Assembly: GCA_021789215.1 (NCBI GenBank)
Contig: JAJYJS010000009.1
Span: 1-64,000 of the forward strand
DNA from: Nitrospirota bacterium
GTDB lineage: Bacteria; Nitrospirota; Thermodesulfovibrionia; Thermodesulfovibrionales; JdFR-88
Direction of reading: 5' to 3'
Length of the DNA: 64,000 bases
Made by a program: the position numbers and the translations under genes. The notes beneath the pieces were generated by a model. That model did not search any database and was not told the DNA's origin. It saw nothing but the letters and a program-made list of their open reading frames with translations. Below, piece by piece: positions 34,329 to 43,071 of this stretch; position 1 is the first letter of the stretch, and each line of letters opens with the position of its first letter.

Positions 34329-36419
34329 ATGTCTAAAAACATTCTTTCAGAGCTGAACCCACAGCAGAAGGATGCAATCCTTCACTGCGGAGGCCCTCTC
34401 CTGATACTGGCAGGGGCCGGCAGCGGAAAGACGAAAGTAATAACCCACAGGTTCGCTCACCTGTCGAAAAAAAACCAGCCGTGCTCCATTCTTGCTGTAA
34501 CGTTCACCAACAAGGCCGCCAGCGAGATGAAGGAGCGCGCCTCTCTTATCCTGGAAAAAGACCTGAAGCAGTGCTGGATGGGGACTTTCCATTCCCAGTG
34601 CGTCCGCATACTGCGGAAAGAGATAGGCAATCTGGGCTACAGCCAGGACTTTTCCATCTACGACGATGACGACCAGCTCAGCCTCATACGCCACATACTA
34701 AAGGAGCTGAACCTTTACGAGGCATTGTATAAAGGCGTCCTTCAAAAGATAAGCTGCCTCAAGTCCTGCCTGATAAAGCCCGAGGAATTCCTGTCCAAGT
34801 CCGACGGCTTCGGTTTCGAGGAAAGGCTTGCCAAGGTCTACATGAGATACCAGGACGAGCTTAAAAAGAGCAACGCCCTGGATTTTGACGACCTCATCAT
34901 GCTTACGATAAAGCTCTTCGAGGAGCACCCGAAGGTGCTCAAAAAATATCAGCAGATGTTCGAGCATATCCTGGTCGACGAATTCCAGGACACGAACGCC
35001 GCGCAGTACAAGCTGCTGAAGATACTTGCCGACGGGCACAGGAACATCTGCGCCGTCGGCGACGACGACCAGAGCATATACCGCTTCAGAGGTGCGGACC
35101 TCAATAACATCCTGAGTTTCGAAAGGGATTTCCCCGAGGCCAAAATCATAAAACTGGAACAGAGCTACCGGTGCACCCAGAACATACTGGACGTATCGGG
35201 CGGCGTAATAAGCAAGAACCTCAAGCGCAGGCACAAGAGCCTCTGGACCGACAAGGGCAGCGGCGAGTCGGTCTGCTATTTCTGGCTCAACTCCGAGGAG
35301 GAGGAGGCCCGCCAGATAGCAAAGATAATCAGGGAATTTTACCTGAAGAACACCTACGGCTACGGGGACTTCGCCGTCCTCTACAGGATAAACACCCAGT
35401 CCAGGGTGCTTGAGGACCATCTCCAGTCCGAAGCCGTGCCTTATAAGGTCCTGGGCGGCATCAGCTTCTACCAGCGCAAGGAAATAAAAGACATAGTCGC
35501 GTATCTCAAGCTGATACTGAACAGGGACGACAACGTCTCCCTGAGGAGGATCATCAACTGCCCCCCGAGGGGCATAGGCGCCTCCACGCTCTCCAAGGTG
35601 GAGCAGCACGCGAAGAAAAAAGGGCTGAGCCTCTATGCCGCGATAAAAAGCCTGCTCAGGGGAAACGGGCTCATGGCCGCGATGAAGGAGAAACTTGAGG
35701 CATTCACGGAGCTTATGGACAAGCTCACGGAGCGCAGGCACAAAGACGCCGCGGACCTCATCAAGGACGTGCTTGAGTCCACCGCCTACGAAGAGGCCAC
35801 TGACGATGACCGGACGGAAAACATCAGGGAATTCATCGTTTCGGCCACGGGGAAGGACATAAAAGACTTCGCCGACGGGCTATCGCTCGCAAGCAGCACC
35901 GATGACGACTGCAAGGGCGGCCATGTATCGCTGATAACCCTGCACAGCGCAAAGGGTCTTGAGTTCCCCGTCGTGTTTATCGCAGGGCTTGAAGAGGGGC
36001 TTCTGCCTTATTTCAAGGCCAAGACCCCCGATGAACTGGCCGAGGAAAGAAGGCTCCTCTATGTGGGGATGACCCGCGCCAGGGAGGTCCTCATACTCAC
36101 CGGGGCAAGACGCAGGCGCCTCTTTGAAAAGATAAAGGAGCAAAAGCCCTCGCGCTTCCTCCAGGACATACCCAAAAACAGTTGTGTTATCATAGAGAAA
36201 ACGGTAAGCAGCGCCGTGCGCCGCGAGGAGCCCGCCGCCGCCCAGCCCATGCCGTCGCCTTATGTGACCGGCACGAGGGTAAAGCACCCCAAATGGGGCG
36301 TGGGCATTGTAAGGGACTGCCACGGCGAAGGCGATGAGGCGAAGGTGACGGTAAATTTCCCCAATATAGGGGTGAAAAAACTTAACGTCAAGTTCGCCAA
36401 TCTGGAAACGCTCAGATGA
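34329..36419 (+). CDS. UvrD/PcrA-type 3'-5' DNA helicase
   Basis: The 696-residue SF1 helicase has motif I LAGAGSGKT (27-35), motif Ia AVTFTNKAASEMKER, motif II VDEFQDTNAAQY, motif III AVGDDDQSIYRFRGA, motif IV YRCTQNIL, motif V TLHSAKGLEFPVVF and motif VI EERRLLYVGMTRA. The C-terminal GTRVKHPKWGVGIV segment is the Tudor-like domain that PcrA/UvrD proteins use to bind RNA polymerase. It acts in nucleotide-excision and mismatch repair. A TATTAT box and an AGGCAGG site precede the ATG. gatC overlaps its stop by four bases. Confidence 0.94.
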   Translation: MSKNILSELNPQQKDAILHCGGPLLILAGAGSGKTKVITHRFAHLSKKNQPCSILAVTFTNKAASEMKERASLILEKDLKQCWMGTFHSQCVRILRKEIGNLGYSQDFSIYDDDDQLSLIRHILKELNLYEALYKGVLQKISCLKSCLIKPEEFLSKSDGFGFEERLAKVYMRYQDELKKSNALDFDDLIMLTIKLFEEHPKVLKKYQQMFEHILVDEFQDTNAAQYKLLKILADGHRNICAVGDDDQSIYRFRGADLNNILSFERDFPEAKIIKLEQSYRCTQNILDVSGGVISKNLKRRHKSLWTDKGSGESVCYFWLNSEEEEARQIAKIIREFYLKNTYGYGDFAVLYRINTQSRVLEDHLQSEAVPYKVLGGISFYQRKEIKDIVAYLKLILNRDDNVSLRRIINCPPRGIGASTLSKVEQHAKKKGLSLYAAIKSLLRGNGLMAAMKEKLEAFTELMDKLTERRHKDAADLIKDVLESTAYEEATDDDRTENIREFIVSATGKDIKDFADGLSLASSTDDDCKGGHVSLITLHSAKGLEFPVVFIAGLEEGLLPYFKAKTPDELAEERRLLYVGMTRAREVLILTGARRRRLFEKIKEQKPSRFLQDIPKNSCVIIEKTVSSAVRREEPAAAQPMPSPYVTGTRVKHPKWGVGIVRDCHGEGDEAKVTVNFPNIGVKKLNVKFANLETLR

Positions 36420-36703
36420 AGATAGACAGGAAAGAAGTCATAAACATCGCGAAGCTCTCAAGGCTCGTCCTCTCCGAGGGAGAGATAGACCTTTACTCCG
36501 AACAGTTGAGCAACATACTTGGGTATATCGGCCAGCTGAACGAAGCAGGCACCAAAGACGTCCCGCCCACCTCCCACGTGCTGGACCTTAACAACGTGCT
36601 GAGAGAGGACGAGGTGAAACCGTCCCTCCCGCCGGAAGAGGCCCTGAAGAACGCGCCCGACCCGGCAGACCACTTCTACCGCGTCCCACGGATAATAGAG
36701 TAA
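36416..36703 (+). CDS. gatC: Asp/Glu-tRNA amidotransferase subunit GatC
   Basis: GatC is the small scaffold of the GatCAB amidotransferase, which makes Gln-tRNA and/or Asn-tRNA from the misacylated forms. The 95-residue sequence has the family pattern: VINIAKLSRLVLSEGEID, DVPPTSHVLDLNNVLREDEV and the C-terminal FYRVPRIIE. gatA and gatB are not adjacent. It is coupled to the helicase stop by an ATGA overlap. Confidence 0.94.
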   Translation: MKIDRKEVINIAKLSRLVLSEGEIDLYSEQLSNILGYIGQLNEAGTKDVPPTSHVLDLNNVLREDEVKPSLPPEEALKNAPDPADHFYRVPRIIE

Positions 36704-36712
36704 AATAAAAGA

Positions 36713-37057
36713 ATGAAAAGATGTCTTTTGAGGGCTAAACTGCACATGGCCTGCGTCACCGAGGCAAACCTCAGGTACGAGGGCAGCATAACCATAGACT
36801 CGGGTCTGCTTGAGAAGACAGGCATTGTCCCTTACGAAAAGGTCCATATCAGCAACATGAGCAACGGCGAGCGGTTCGAGACATATGCAATCCCGGGAAA
36901 ACCCGGAGAGATTTGCCTGAACGGGCCGACGGCCAGAAAGGGCCTCGTGGGAGACCGGATAATAATCTTCAGCTACTGCTACCTTGACGACAACGAGATA
37001 AAGGGCTTTTCCCCCGTCATCGTAAAACTGGACGAAAACAACAACCCCGCAGGCTGA
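36713..37057 (+). CDS. panD: Aspartate 1-decarboxylase PanD
   Basis: PanD makes beta-alanine from aspartate for pantothenate. The 114-residue proenzyme self-cleaves between Gly24 and Ser25 (RYEGSITID) to create the pyruvoyl group. The tail NGPTARKGLVGDRIIIFSY is conserved. It starts nine bases after gatC. Confidence 0.95.
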   Translation: MKRCLLRAKLHMACVTEANLRYEGSITIDSGLLEKTGIVPYEKVHISNMSNGERFETYAIPGKPGEICLNGPTARKGLVGDRIIIFSYCYLDDNEIKGFSPVIVKLDENNNPAG

Positions 37058-37085
37058 TTTCTCCCTCAGGCGAAAGGGCTCTCCA

Positions 37086-37664
37086 ATGGAAAAGAAATTC
37101 GACGTAAAGAAACTCGAAAAGCTTAACAATCCCAAAATGCTCGAATACGTCAACCCGGACCTTGTCTGGAACACTCTGGCCCTTGGTAAAGCCAAAACGC
37201 TAGTCGACATAGGGGCCGGGACAGGCGTGTTCGCAGTCCGTTTCATGAAAAAGACCGCAAACGGAAAGATGTACGCCTGTGACATCTCTGATGCGATGAT
37301 AGACTGGATGAATGAAAACCTGCCGGCGGACGCGAGGGACTCGGTGGTCCCGGTGAAGATGGAGGAAAGCTCCGTCCCGCTCCCTGACGGCATGGCGGAC
37401 CTGGTTTACATGATAAACCTCCATCACGAGCTTTACGAGCCAGAGAAAGTCATAGCGGAGTGCCATCGCCTCCTGAAGGGAGGCGGCAATCTCATGATAA
37501 TAGACTGGAAAAAATCCGAAACCCCCTACGGCCCGCCGGTTTCAATCCGGGTTGACGCAGACACGATAGCAGCCCAGATGCAGAAGGGCGGGTTTTCCGG
37601 TGTCAAGGTCCATGGCGTGCTGCCATACCACAGCTTTGTAGTCGGGACAAAAGACAAGGGCTAA
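37086..37664 (+). CDS. Class I SAM-dependent methyltransferase
   Basis: The 192-residue protein has motif I LVDIGAGTGVFAVRF, motif II YACDISDAMIDWM and ADLVYMINLHHELYEPEKVI, so it is a Methyltransf_11-type enzyme. The substrate is not deducible. It is the last gene of the plus-strand series and converges on ribD across a 144-bp gap. An AAAGGG site lies seven bases before the ATG. Confidence 0.8.
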   Translation: MEKKFDVKKLEKLNNPKMLEYVNPDLVWNTLALGKAKTLVDIGAGTGVFAVRFMKKTANGKMYACDISDAMIDWMNENLPADARDSVVPVKMEESSVPLPDGMADLVYMINLHHELYEPEKVIAECHRLLKGGGNLMIIDWKKSETPYGPPVSIRVDADTIAAQMQKGGFSGVKVHGVLPYHSFVVGTKDKG

Positions 37665-37758
37665 AATCAGGGCCCCTTCAGCTTTCGAACCGCATAATCA
37701 TCCCGGAGAGCCCGGCGCCACAAATTCAGACAAAAAGCAATGCCGCTTAATAACGGAT

Positions 37759-37778
37759 TGCCCGCAATCGGGCGGGCA
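37759..37778. terminator. Hairpin between convergent methyltransferase and ribD
   Basis: TGCCCGC (37759-37765) and GCGGGCA (37772-37778) form a GC-rich 7-bp stem with a six-base loop in the gap between the two convergent genes. No T-tract follows on either strand, so it would be a weak or Rho-assisted bidirectional terminator. The rest of the gap 37665-37808 shows nothing recognisable. Confidence 0.35.
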
Positions 37779-37808
37779 GATATGCGGTCTTTCGTGAAAG
37801 GAGCTGAA

Positions 37809-38957
37809 TTATCCGGGACCACCTGGCCTGAGTGAATGGATTGCCCTGCCGGACGGTTTTTCTCCTGTTGGTAAGGTGTAACCCTCTATAAGGACATCTT
37901 CCCCGATTTTCCTCACCGAAAGGTTTTCAAGCCTGCACGCCTCGATTAATTTTTCCACTCCCCTGCCCCCGATGGAAGGGAACGCGTCCTTTCCGCCGAT
38001 GACCAGGGGGGCATAAAAGAGCATCATCTTGTCTACTACGCCTTCCTCAATCGCGTGCGCGTTAAGCGACGAGCCGCCCTCTATGAGCAGCGACGTAATG
38101 CCCATCGAACCCAGCTTTTCCATCAGCCAGGCAAGAGAGAGCCTGCCCTCGAAATTTATTATTCCCACACCCTTGCCTTCAAGCGACTTTGAAAGCGGTT
38201 TCCGGCTGACTATGATGGTCTCGGGAGGGACTAAGAACACCTTCGAGTCTTCCGGACTCAGCATTTCGGGGTCTATTATTATCCTGATGGGGGTTTTCCC
38301 GCCTTTTATCCTCGCTGTAAGCTCAGGGTTGTCGGCCTTAACCGTGCCCACGGCAGTCATTATGGCGTCCACGCCGGAGCGCACCCTGTGGACAAGCCCC
38401 CTTGCCTTTTCTCCGGTAAGCCATTTGGACTCGCCGGTTTTAGTGGCGATTTTTCCGTCCAGGCTCATCGCCGATTTGAGTATTACAAACGGCCTTTTCG
38501 TAGTGATGTACTTGATATAGGCCTCATTCAAGGCCCTGGCCTTTTCTTCGAGGACGCCGGTTTTCACCTCGATTCCGGCCTTGCGCAGCTCGCTGATGCC
38601 GCATCCGGCTACAAGCGGGTTAGGGTCTGGCATCGCGGCCACAACACGCTTCAACCCCGCCCGGATGACAGCCCCTGTGCAGGGCGGCGTGCGCTTGTTA
38701 AGGTGGCAGCAGGGCTCCAGGGTCACATAAAGCGTGGCCCCCCTCGCCTTCTGTCCGGCATTTCCTATCGCCACGGCCTCGGCATGCGGCAGTCCGGCCT
38801 TCCTGTGAAAGCCTTTCGCTATCACCTTCCCGGCCTTTACGATAACGGCCCCCACCATCGGGTTGGGGCTAGTGTTTCCCCACCCCTTGAGCGCAAGGGC
38901 GAGGGCCTGTCTCATGTACGCCTCGTCGGCCTTTTTCCCGCTTTTTTCAGATGGCAT
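37809..38957 (-). CDS. ribD: Riboflavin biosynthesis deaminase/reductase RibD
   Basis: RibD deaminates and reduces the pyrimidine intermediate of riboflavin synthesis. The 382-residue protein has the zinc deaminase domain (HAEAVAIG, EPCCHLNKRTPPCTGAVI) and the C-terminal reductase domain (ILKSAMSLDGKIA, LLIEGGSSLNAHAI). The ATG at 38957 is preferred to the TTG one codon upstream. No FMN riboswitch was recognised between it and thrS. Other rib genes are not adjacent. Confidence 0.94.
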   Translation of the reverse strand: MPSEKSGKKADEAYMRQALALALKGWGNTSPNPMVGAVIVKAGKVIAKGFHRKAGLPHAEAVAIGNAGQKARGATLYVTLEPCCHLNKRTPPCTGAVIRAGLKRVVAAMPDPNPLVAGCGISELRKAGIEVKTGVLEEKARALNEAYIKYITTKRPFVILKSAMSLDGKIATKTGESKWLTGEKARGLVHRVRSGVDAIMTAVGTVKADNPELTARIKGGKTPIRIIIDPEMLSPEDSKVFLVPPETIIVSRKPLSKSLEGKGVGIINFEGRLSLAWLMEKLGSMGITSLLIEGGSSLNAHAIEEGVVDKMMLFYAPLVIGGKDAFPSIGGRGVEKLIEACRLENLSVRKIGEDVLIEGYTLPTGEKPSGRAIHSLRPGGPG

Positions 38958-38998
38958 CAAAAAAGGATAACATAAAATCCGGCGGCAGATTAAACATG

Positions 38999-39026
38999 TT
39001 GAAAAAAGGTGTAAAAAGCTTATAAT
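38999..39026 (+). promoter_or_regulatory. Promoter of the thrS-infC-rpmI-rplT-pheST operon
   Basis: TTGAAA (38999-39004) and a perfect TATAAT (39021-39026) are separated by 16 bp. Transcription would begin about 25 bases before the proposed thrS start, leaving no room for an attenuator or a T-box leader. Confidence 0.65.
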
Positions 39027-39045
39027 ATAATGTTTATTTTTCTTC

Positions 39046-39061
39046 AGGAGGTTTTGAGATC
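39046..39061 (+). promoter_or_regulatory. thrS ribosome-binding site with ATC start codon
   Basis: A perfect AGGAGG (39046-39051) is followed, after seven bases, by ATC (39059-39061) in the thrS frame. The frame has no ATG, GTG or TTG between the upstream stop at 39023 and codon 25 of the protein (ATG at 39131). The residues read from ATC onward have the expected length and character of a TGS domain, so ATC is the likely start. Confidence 0.65.
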
Positions 39062-40957
39062 AAACTGCTTGTTGACGATAGGCAATACGAGGCCCAAAGC
39101 CCGGAAAAGGCGGAAAAGCTTCTGAAAGGAATGGGGGTTTTTGTCCTCTCGGTTGAGGGCAGGCTTCTGGACATGGGCGCGCTAAAGGAAATCCCCGCCG
39201 TCGGCACGGTGCAGGGGCTCGCGTTCTCGTCCACGGAGGGCAGGGAGGTCTACAGGCACAGCGCCTCGCACATCCTGGCCCATGCCGTAAAAGAGCTTTT
39301 CCCTCAGGCAAAGCTCGCCATCGGCCCGGCCATCGAGGACGGCTTTTACTATGACTTCGATATCGACAGGCCCTTCAGTCCGGAAGACCTTGCCGCCATC
39401 GAGAAAAAGATGGCCGAGATAATAAAGAAAAACAGCCCGTTCACCAGGAGAGAGATTTCGAAAAAAGAAGCGCTCGAAATGTTTGGAAAGATGGGCGAAA
39501 TATACAAGATGGAGCTTATCGAGGCCCTGCCGGATGAGACCGTCTCCTTATATGAGGAGAACGGTTTTACCGACCTCTGCCGCGGCCCGCACGTCCCGGG
39601 GACGGGACGCATAAAGGCCGTAAAACTCCTTTCCGTCGCGGGCGCTTACTGGCGCGGGGACGAAAAAAGGAAGATGCTCCAGCGCATCTATGGAACGGCC
39701 TTCGACAGCAAGGAAGACCTCAAGAAATACCTTGAGTTCCTCGAAGAGGTCAAAAAAAGGGACCACAGGAAGCTTGGCAGGGAGTTGGACCTCTTCAGCA
39801 TAAACGAGGAGATAGGCGCAGGGCTCATCCTCTGGCACCCCAACGGCGCGCTCATAAGGAAGACCATAGAGGACTTCTGGCGCGGGGAGCACCTGAAGAC
39901 CGGGTACAAGCTCATCTTCTCCCCCCACATGGCAAAGCTCGACCTTTGGAGGAGGAGCGGCCACTGGGATTTCTACAGGGAGAACATGTACTCGCCGATG
40001 GAAGTGGAGGGTGTGGAATACGAGATAAAGCCCATGAACTGCCCCTTCCACATAGAGGTCTACAAAAGCTCGCTGAGGAGCTACCGCGAACTGCCCATAC
40101 GGTACGCGGAGCTTGGGACGGTCTACCGGTTCGAGCGCTCCGGCGTCCTGCACGGGCTTTTGAGGGTGAGGGGCTTCACTCAGGACGACGCGCACATATT
40201 CGCCCGCGAGGACCAGATAGAGGACGAGGTGCAGAGGATTCTGGACTTTACGCTCTTTGTCCTCAACACCTTCGGGTTTTACAATTACGATATCTATCTC
40301 TCCACGAGGCCGGAAAAATACGTCGGCTCGGACGAGAACTGGGAACGGGCGACAAACGCCCTCAGGCTCGCGCTTGAGAAGAAGGGGCTCAAATATGCCG
40401 TGGACCCCGGGGAAGGCGTCTTCTACGGGCCCAAGATAGACATAAAGGTCAAGGACTCGCTTGGAAGGGCATGGCAGTGCAGCACCATACAGGTGGACTT
40501 CAATAACCCCGAGCGCTTCGATGTCACATACAGGGGAAGCGACGGGCAGGAGCACAGGCCCATCATGATACACAGGGCGCTTATGGGCTCCCTTGAGCGG
40601 TTCTTTGGCATCCTTATAGAACATTATGCCGGGGCGTTCCCGCTGTGGCTGGCCCCCGCGCAGGTGGATGTGCTCACAATAGCCGAGCGGCACGCCGAAT
40701 TTGCCCTCAAAGTGGCCGAAGCGCTCAGGGCGGAGGGCATAAGGGCCGAAACAAACCTTGAAAATGAAAAAATCAATTATAAAATAAGAATATCGGCCAT
40801 GCGAAAAACGCCGTATTCGGTTATAATAGGCGACAAGGAAGTATCTGAGGAAGGCAGTGCGCTTTCTATCAGGAAGCGCAGCGGGGAGACTGTCGGCCCT
40901 TTAAGTATTTCAGGTTTCATCGAACTTTTGAAGGATGAAATAAATTCGCGGAGGTGA
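39059..40957 (+). CDS. thrS: Threonyl-tRNA synthetase
   Basis: ThrRS charges tRNA-Thr. From the ATC at 39059 the protein is 632 residues, close to the usual 640, with an N-terminal TGS domain (1 to about 60), the editing domain (HSASHILAHAVKELFP, then CRGPHVPGTG) and the class II core (motif 2 YRFERSGVLHGLLRVRGFTQDDAH; motif 3 MIHRALMGSLERFFGILIEHYAG) with the C-terminal anticodon domain. Starting at the next ATG (39131) would delete 24 residues of the TGS domain and has no usable ribosome-binding site. First gene of the translation operon. Confidence 0.93.
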   Translation: MKLLVDDRQYEAQSPEKAEKLLKGMGVFVLSVEGRLLDMGALKEIPAVGTVQGLAFSSTEGREVYRHSASHILAHAVKELFPQAKLAIGPAIEDGFYYDFDIDRPFSPEDLAAIEKKMAEIIKKNSPFTRREISKKEALEMFGKMGEIYKMELIEALPDETVSLYEENGFTDLCRGPHVPGTGRIKAVKLLSVAGAYWRGDEKRKMLQRIYGTAFDSKEDLKKYLEFLEEVKKRDHRKLGRELDLFSINEEIGAGLILWHPNGALIRKTIEDFWRGEHLKTGYKLIFSPHMAKLDLWRRSGHWDFYRENMYSPMEVEGVEYEIKPMNCPFHIEVYKSSLRSYRELPIRYAELGTVYRFERSGVLHGLLRVRGFTQDDAHIFAREDQIEDEVQRILDFTLFVLNTFGFYNYDIYLSTRPEKYVGSDENWERATNALRLALEKKGLKYAVDPGEGVFYGPKIDIKVKDSLGRAWQCSTIQVDFNNPERFDVTYRGSDGQEHRPIMIHRALMGSLERFFGILIEHYAGAFPLWLAPAQVDVLTIAERHAEFALKVAEALRAEGIRAETNLENEKINYKIRISAMRKTPYSVIIGDKEVSEEGSALSIRKRSGETVGPLSISGFIELLKDEINSRR

Positions 40958-40964
40958 CAGCATA
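40950..40964 (+). promoter_or_regulatory. infC ribosome-binding site with ATA start codon
   Basis: GGAGG (40950-40954) overlaps the thrS stop and is followed after seven bases by ATA (40962-40964) in frame with infC. No ATG, GTG or TTG occurs in frame upstream. The next in-frame candidate, TTG at 41064, would remove about 34 conserved residues. In E. coli infC starts at AUU so that IF3 can reject its own start codon; an AUA start fits the same autoregulation. Confidence 0.8.
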
Positions 40965-41456
40965 CAGAAGGATATAAAGGTAAACGAGAAGATCAAGTCC
41001 CGTGAAGTCCGGCTTGTTGACGCGGACGGGCAGCAGGTTGGGGTCGTCCCCATCTCCGAGGCCTTGAGGATATCCAAGGAGAGGGGGCTGGACCTGGTGG
41101 AGGTGGCCCCGCAGGCAAAACCGCCCGTTTGCAGGGTAATGGACTTCGGGAAATACAAGTATCAGATAAGCAAGAAGCAGACTCAGAAAAAGACGATAGA
41201 AGTAAAGGAGATAAAGATCAGGGTCAGGATAGAGTCGCACGACCTGGAACTGAAGGTCAGGAACCTGAGGAGGTTCCTTGATGAGGGCAACAAGTCCAAG
41301 ATCACGATGTATTTCAGGGGAAGGGAGATAGTAAGGCCCGACCTCGGGATGAAGGTTTTTGAAAAGATTCTGGAGCTTCTGCCGGGCAAATACAGCGTGG
41401 AGCAGCCCGCGAGGCTTGAAGGCAACCATATAACGATGGTGTTGGGGCCGAAATAA
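40962..41456 (+). CDS. infC: Translation initiation factor IF-3
   Basis: IF3 binds the 30S subunit and checks start-codon pairing. From the ATA start the protein is 164 residues, with the N-domain opening QKDIKVNEKIKSREVRLVD, the linker and the C-domain (KEIKIRVRIESHDLELKVRNLRRFL). The non-AUG start is the classical autoregulatory arrangement. The genes for L35 and L20 follow as in most bacteria. Confidence 0.94.
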   Translation: MQKDIKVNEKIKSREVRLVDADGQQVGVVPISEALRISKERGLDLVEVAPQAKPPVCRVMDFGKYKYQISKKQTQKKTIEVKEIKIRVRIESHDLELKVRNLRRFLDEGNKSKITMYFRGREIVRPDLGMKVFEKILELLPGKYSVEQPARLEGNHITMVLGPK

Positions 41457-41490
41457 GAACGCCAAAGTAGAGACGGAGGTCAGATAGAAA

Positions 41491-41685
41491 ATGCCCAAGC
41501 AGAAGTCACACAGGGGAGCGGCAAAAAGGTTCAAGCTCACCGGGACAGGCAAGGTCAAGATAAGGAAAGGCTACAAGAGCCACCTTCTTACCAGCAAGTC
41601 TCGCAAGAGAAAGAGAAATCTCGCTAAAAGCGCGATTCTTGGCGGCAAGGAAGCACAGAACATCAAAAGACTGCTGAACGCATAG
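41491..41685 (+). CDS. rpmI: 50S ribosomal protein L35
   Basis: The 64-residue basic protein starts [15 protein letters not shown] and has [16 protein letters not shown], typical of L35. A GGAGG site lies 11 bases before the ATG. It is between infC and rplT in the conserved order. Confidence 0.96.
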   Translation: MPKQKSHRGAAKRFKLTGTGKVKIRKGYKSHLLTSKSRKRKRNLAKSAILGGKEAQNIKRLLNA

Positions 41686-41698
41686 GAGGATTCGTCAG

Positions 41699-42058
41699 AT
41701 GCCGAGAGCAAAGGGTGGTTTCAAGACCAGGAGAAGGAGAAAGAAAGTCCTTGAGATGGCAAAGGGCTTCTACAGCGGGAGAAGCCGCCTTTTCAGGATA
41801 GCCACCGAGGCCGTCGACACGGCCATGGGGCATTCTTACAAACACAGGAAGGAAAAGAAGAGGGAGTTCCGCGCGCTCTGGATTGTCCGCATAAACGCAG
41901 CTGCCAGGGAGAAGGGGATTACATACAGCCAGCTCATGTCCGGGCTCAAGAAGTCTGATATAGGGCTCAACCGGAAAGTGCTTGCCGATATGGCGGCCAA
42001 TGACCCCCAGACATTCGGACAGCTCGTCGATTCAGTGAAGCAGAAGCTCGCCTCTTAA
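41699..42058 (+). CDS. rplT: 50S ribosomal protein L20
   Basis: The 119-residue protein begins [26 protein letters not shown]-like and contains [25 protein letters not shown], both characteristic of L20. In other bacteria L20 represses its own operon by binding the rpmI leader; no such structure was confirmed here. AGGAGG lies nine bases before the ATG, and its stop overlaps the pheS start (TAATG). Confidence 0.96.
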   Translation: MPRAKGGFKTRRRRKKVLEMAKGFYSGRSRLFRIATEAVDTAMGHSYKHRKEKKREFRALWIVRINAAAREKGITYSQLMSGLKKSDIGLNRKVLADMAANDPQTFGQLVDSVKQKLAS

Positions 42059-43071
42059 TGGATGACCTTTCCTCAATCAAGCAGTCTTTCCTTCATGAAT
42101 TAAGCCTGGTTCAGGGGATAGCAGGGCTGGATGATATAAGGGTGAAATACCTCGGCAAGAAGGGTGTGCTTACCGGGAAGCTGAAGACCCTTGGGGCCCT
42201 GCCCCCGGACGAAAGGCGGTCCGCGGGCATTGTCCTCAATGAGATGAAGGTCCTGATGGAGAATGAGCTTGCGCTCAGGAAGCAGGCCCTGAAGAACCGG
42301 GAACTGGAAAAGAAGCTCGCCTCCGAGGCGCTGGACATTACGATCCCCGGCAACTACACTCCTCCGGGCAGACTACATCCGCTCACCCAGACGATGCTGG
42401 ACATTATAGACATCTTTTCCGCAATGGGCTTTTCCGTCGAGGAAGGCCCGGAGGTCGAGACGGACTATTATAATTTCGAGGCCCTGAACATACCAAGGGA
42501 GCATCCCGCCAGGGACATGCAGGACACCTTTTACGTAAGCGACGATGTGGTCCTCCGCACCCACACCTCGCCCGTGCAGATAAGGGCCATGCAGAAGAGG
42601 AAACCGCCTTTCAGGATAATAGCGCCAGGGAAGGTTTACAGATGCGATGCCGACATATCCCATACCCCGATGTTCCACCAGATAGAGGGCCTGATGGTCG
42701 GCGAGGACATCTCCTTCAGCCATCTTAAAGCGGTGCTCGAGGCCTTTCTTCACAGGTTTTTTTCCCCTGATGTCCCGGTGCGGTTCAGACCAAGCTACTT
42801 CCCATTCACGGAGCCTTCCGCCGAGGTGGACATAGGATGCATATTCTGCAAGGGCGCGGGGTGCCGGACGTGCAAGACATCCGGCTGGATAGAAATACTT
42901 GGCGCGGGCATGGTGAACCCACGCGTCTTCGAGATGTCCGGCTACGACCCTCAGGTCTATTCCGGCTTTGCGTTCGGGATGGGCATAGAGCGGATTGCCA
43001 TGCTCAAATACTCGATTGACGATATAAGGCTTTTCTACGAAAACGACATCCGTTTCCTGAGGCAGTTCTGA
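42058..43071 (+). CDS. pheS: Phenylalanyl-tRNA synthetase alpha subunit
   Basis: PheS is the catalytic class II subunit. The 337-residue protein has an N-terminal coiled coil (1 to about 85), motif 1 HPLTQTMLDIIDIFSAMGF, motif 2 around KVYRCDADISHTPMFHQIEGL and motif 3 FAFGMGIERIAMLKYSIDDIR. A four-cysteine pattern (CIFCKGAGCRTCKTSGW) sits in the expected insertion. Its stop overlaps the pheT start (TGATG), giving coupled 1:1 synthesis. Confidence 0.96.
   Translation: MDDLSSIKQSFLHELSLVQGIAGLDDIRVKYLGKKGVLTGKLKTLGALPPDERRSAGIVLNEMKVLMENELALRKQALKNRELEKKLASEALDITIPGNYTPPGRLHPLTQTMLDIIDIFSAMGFSVEEGPEVETDYYNFEALNIPREHPARDMQDTFYVSDDVVLRTHTSPVQIRAMQKRKPPFRIIAPGKVYRCDADISHTPMFHQIEGLMVGEDISFSHLKAVLEAFLHRFFSPDVPVRFRPSYFPFTEPSAEVDIGCIFCKGAGCRTCKTSGWIEILGAGMVNPRVFEMSGYDPQVYSGFAFGMGIERIAMLKYSIDDIRLFYENDIRFLRQF

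Noticed and set aside
38958-39058. FMN riboswitch before ribD or T-box before thrS
   Set aside because: The shared divergent region is about 100 bp and is occupied by the thrS promoter. No conserved riboswitch or T-box core sequence is present.
39548-40693. 381-codon open frame opposite thrS
   Set aside because: It lies entirely within thrS, whose class II motifs are intact, and encodes a Pro/Val/Leu-rich product with no family resemblance.
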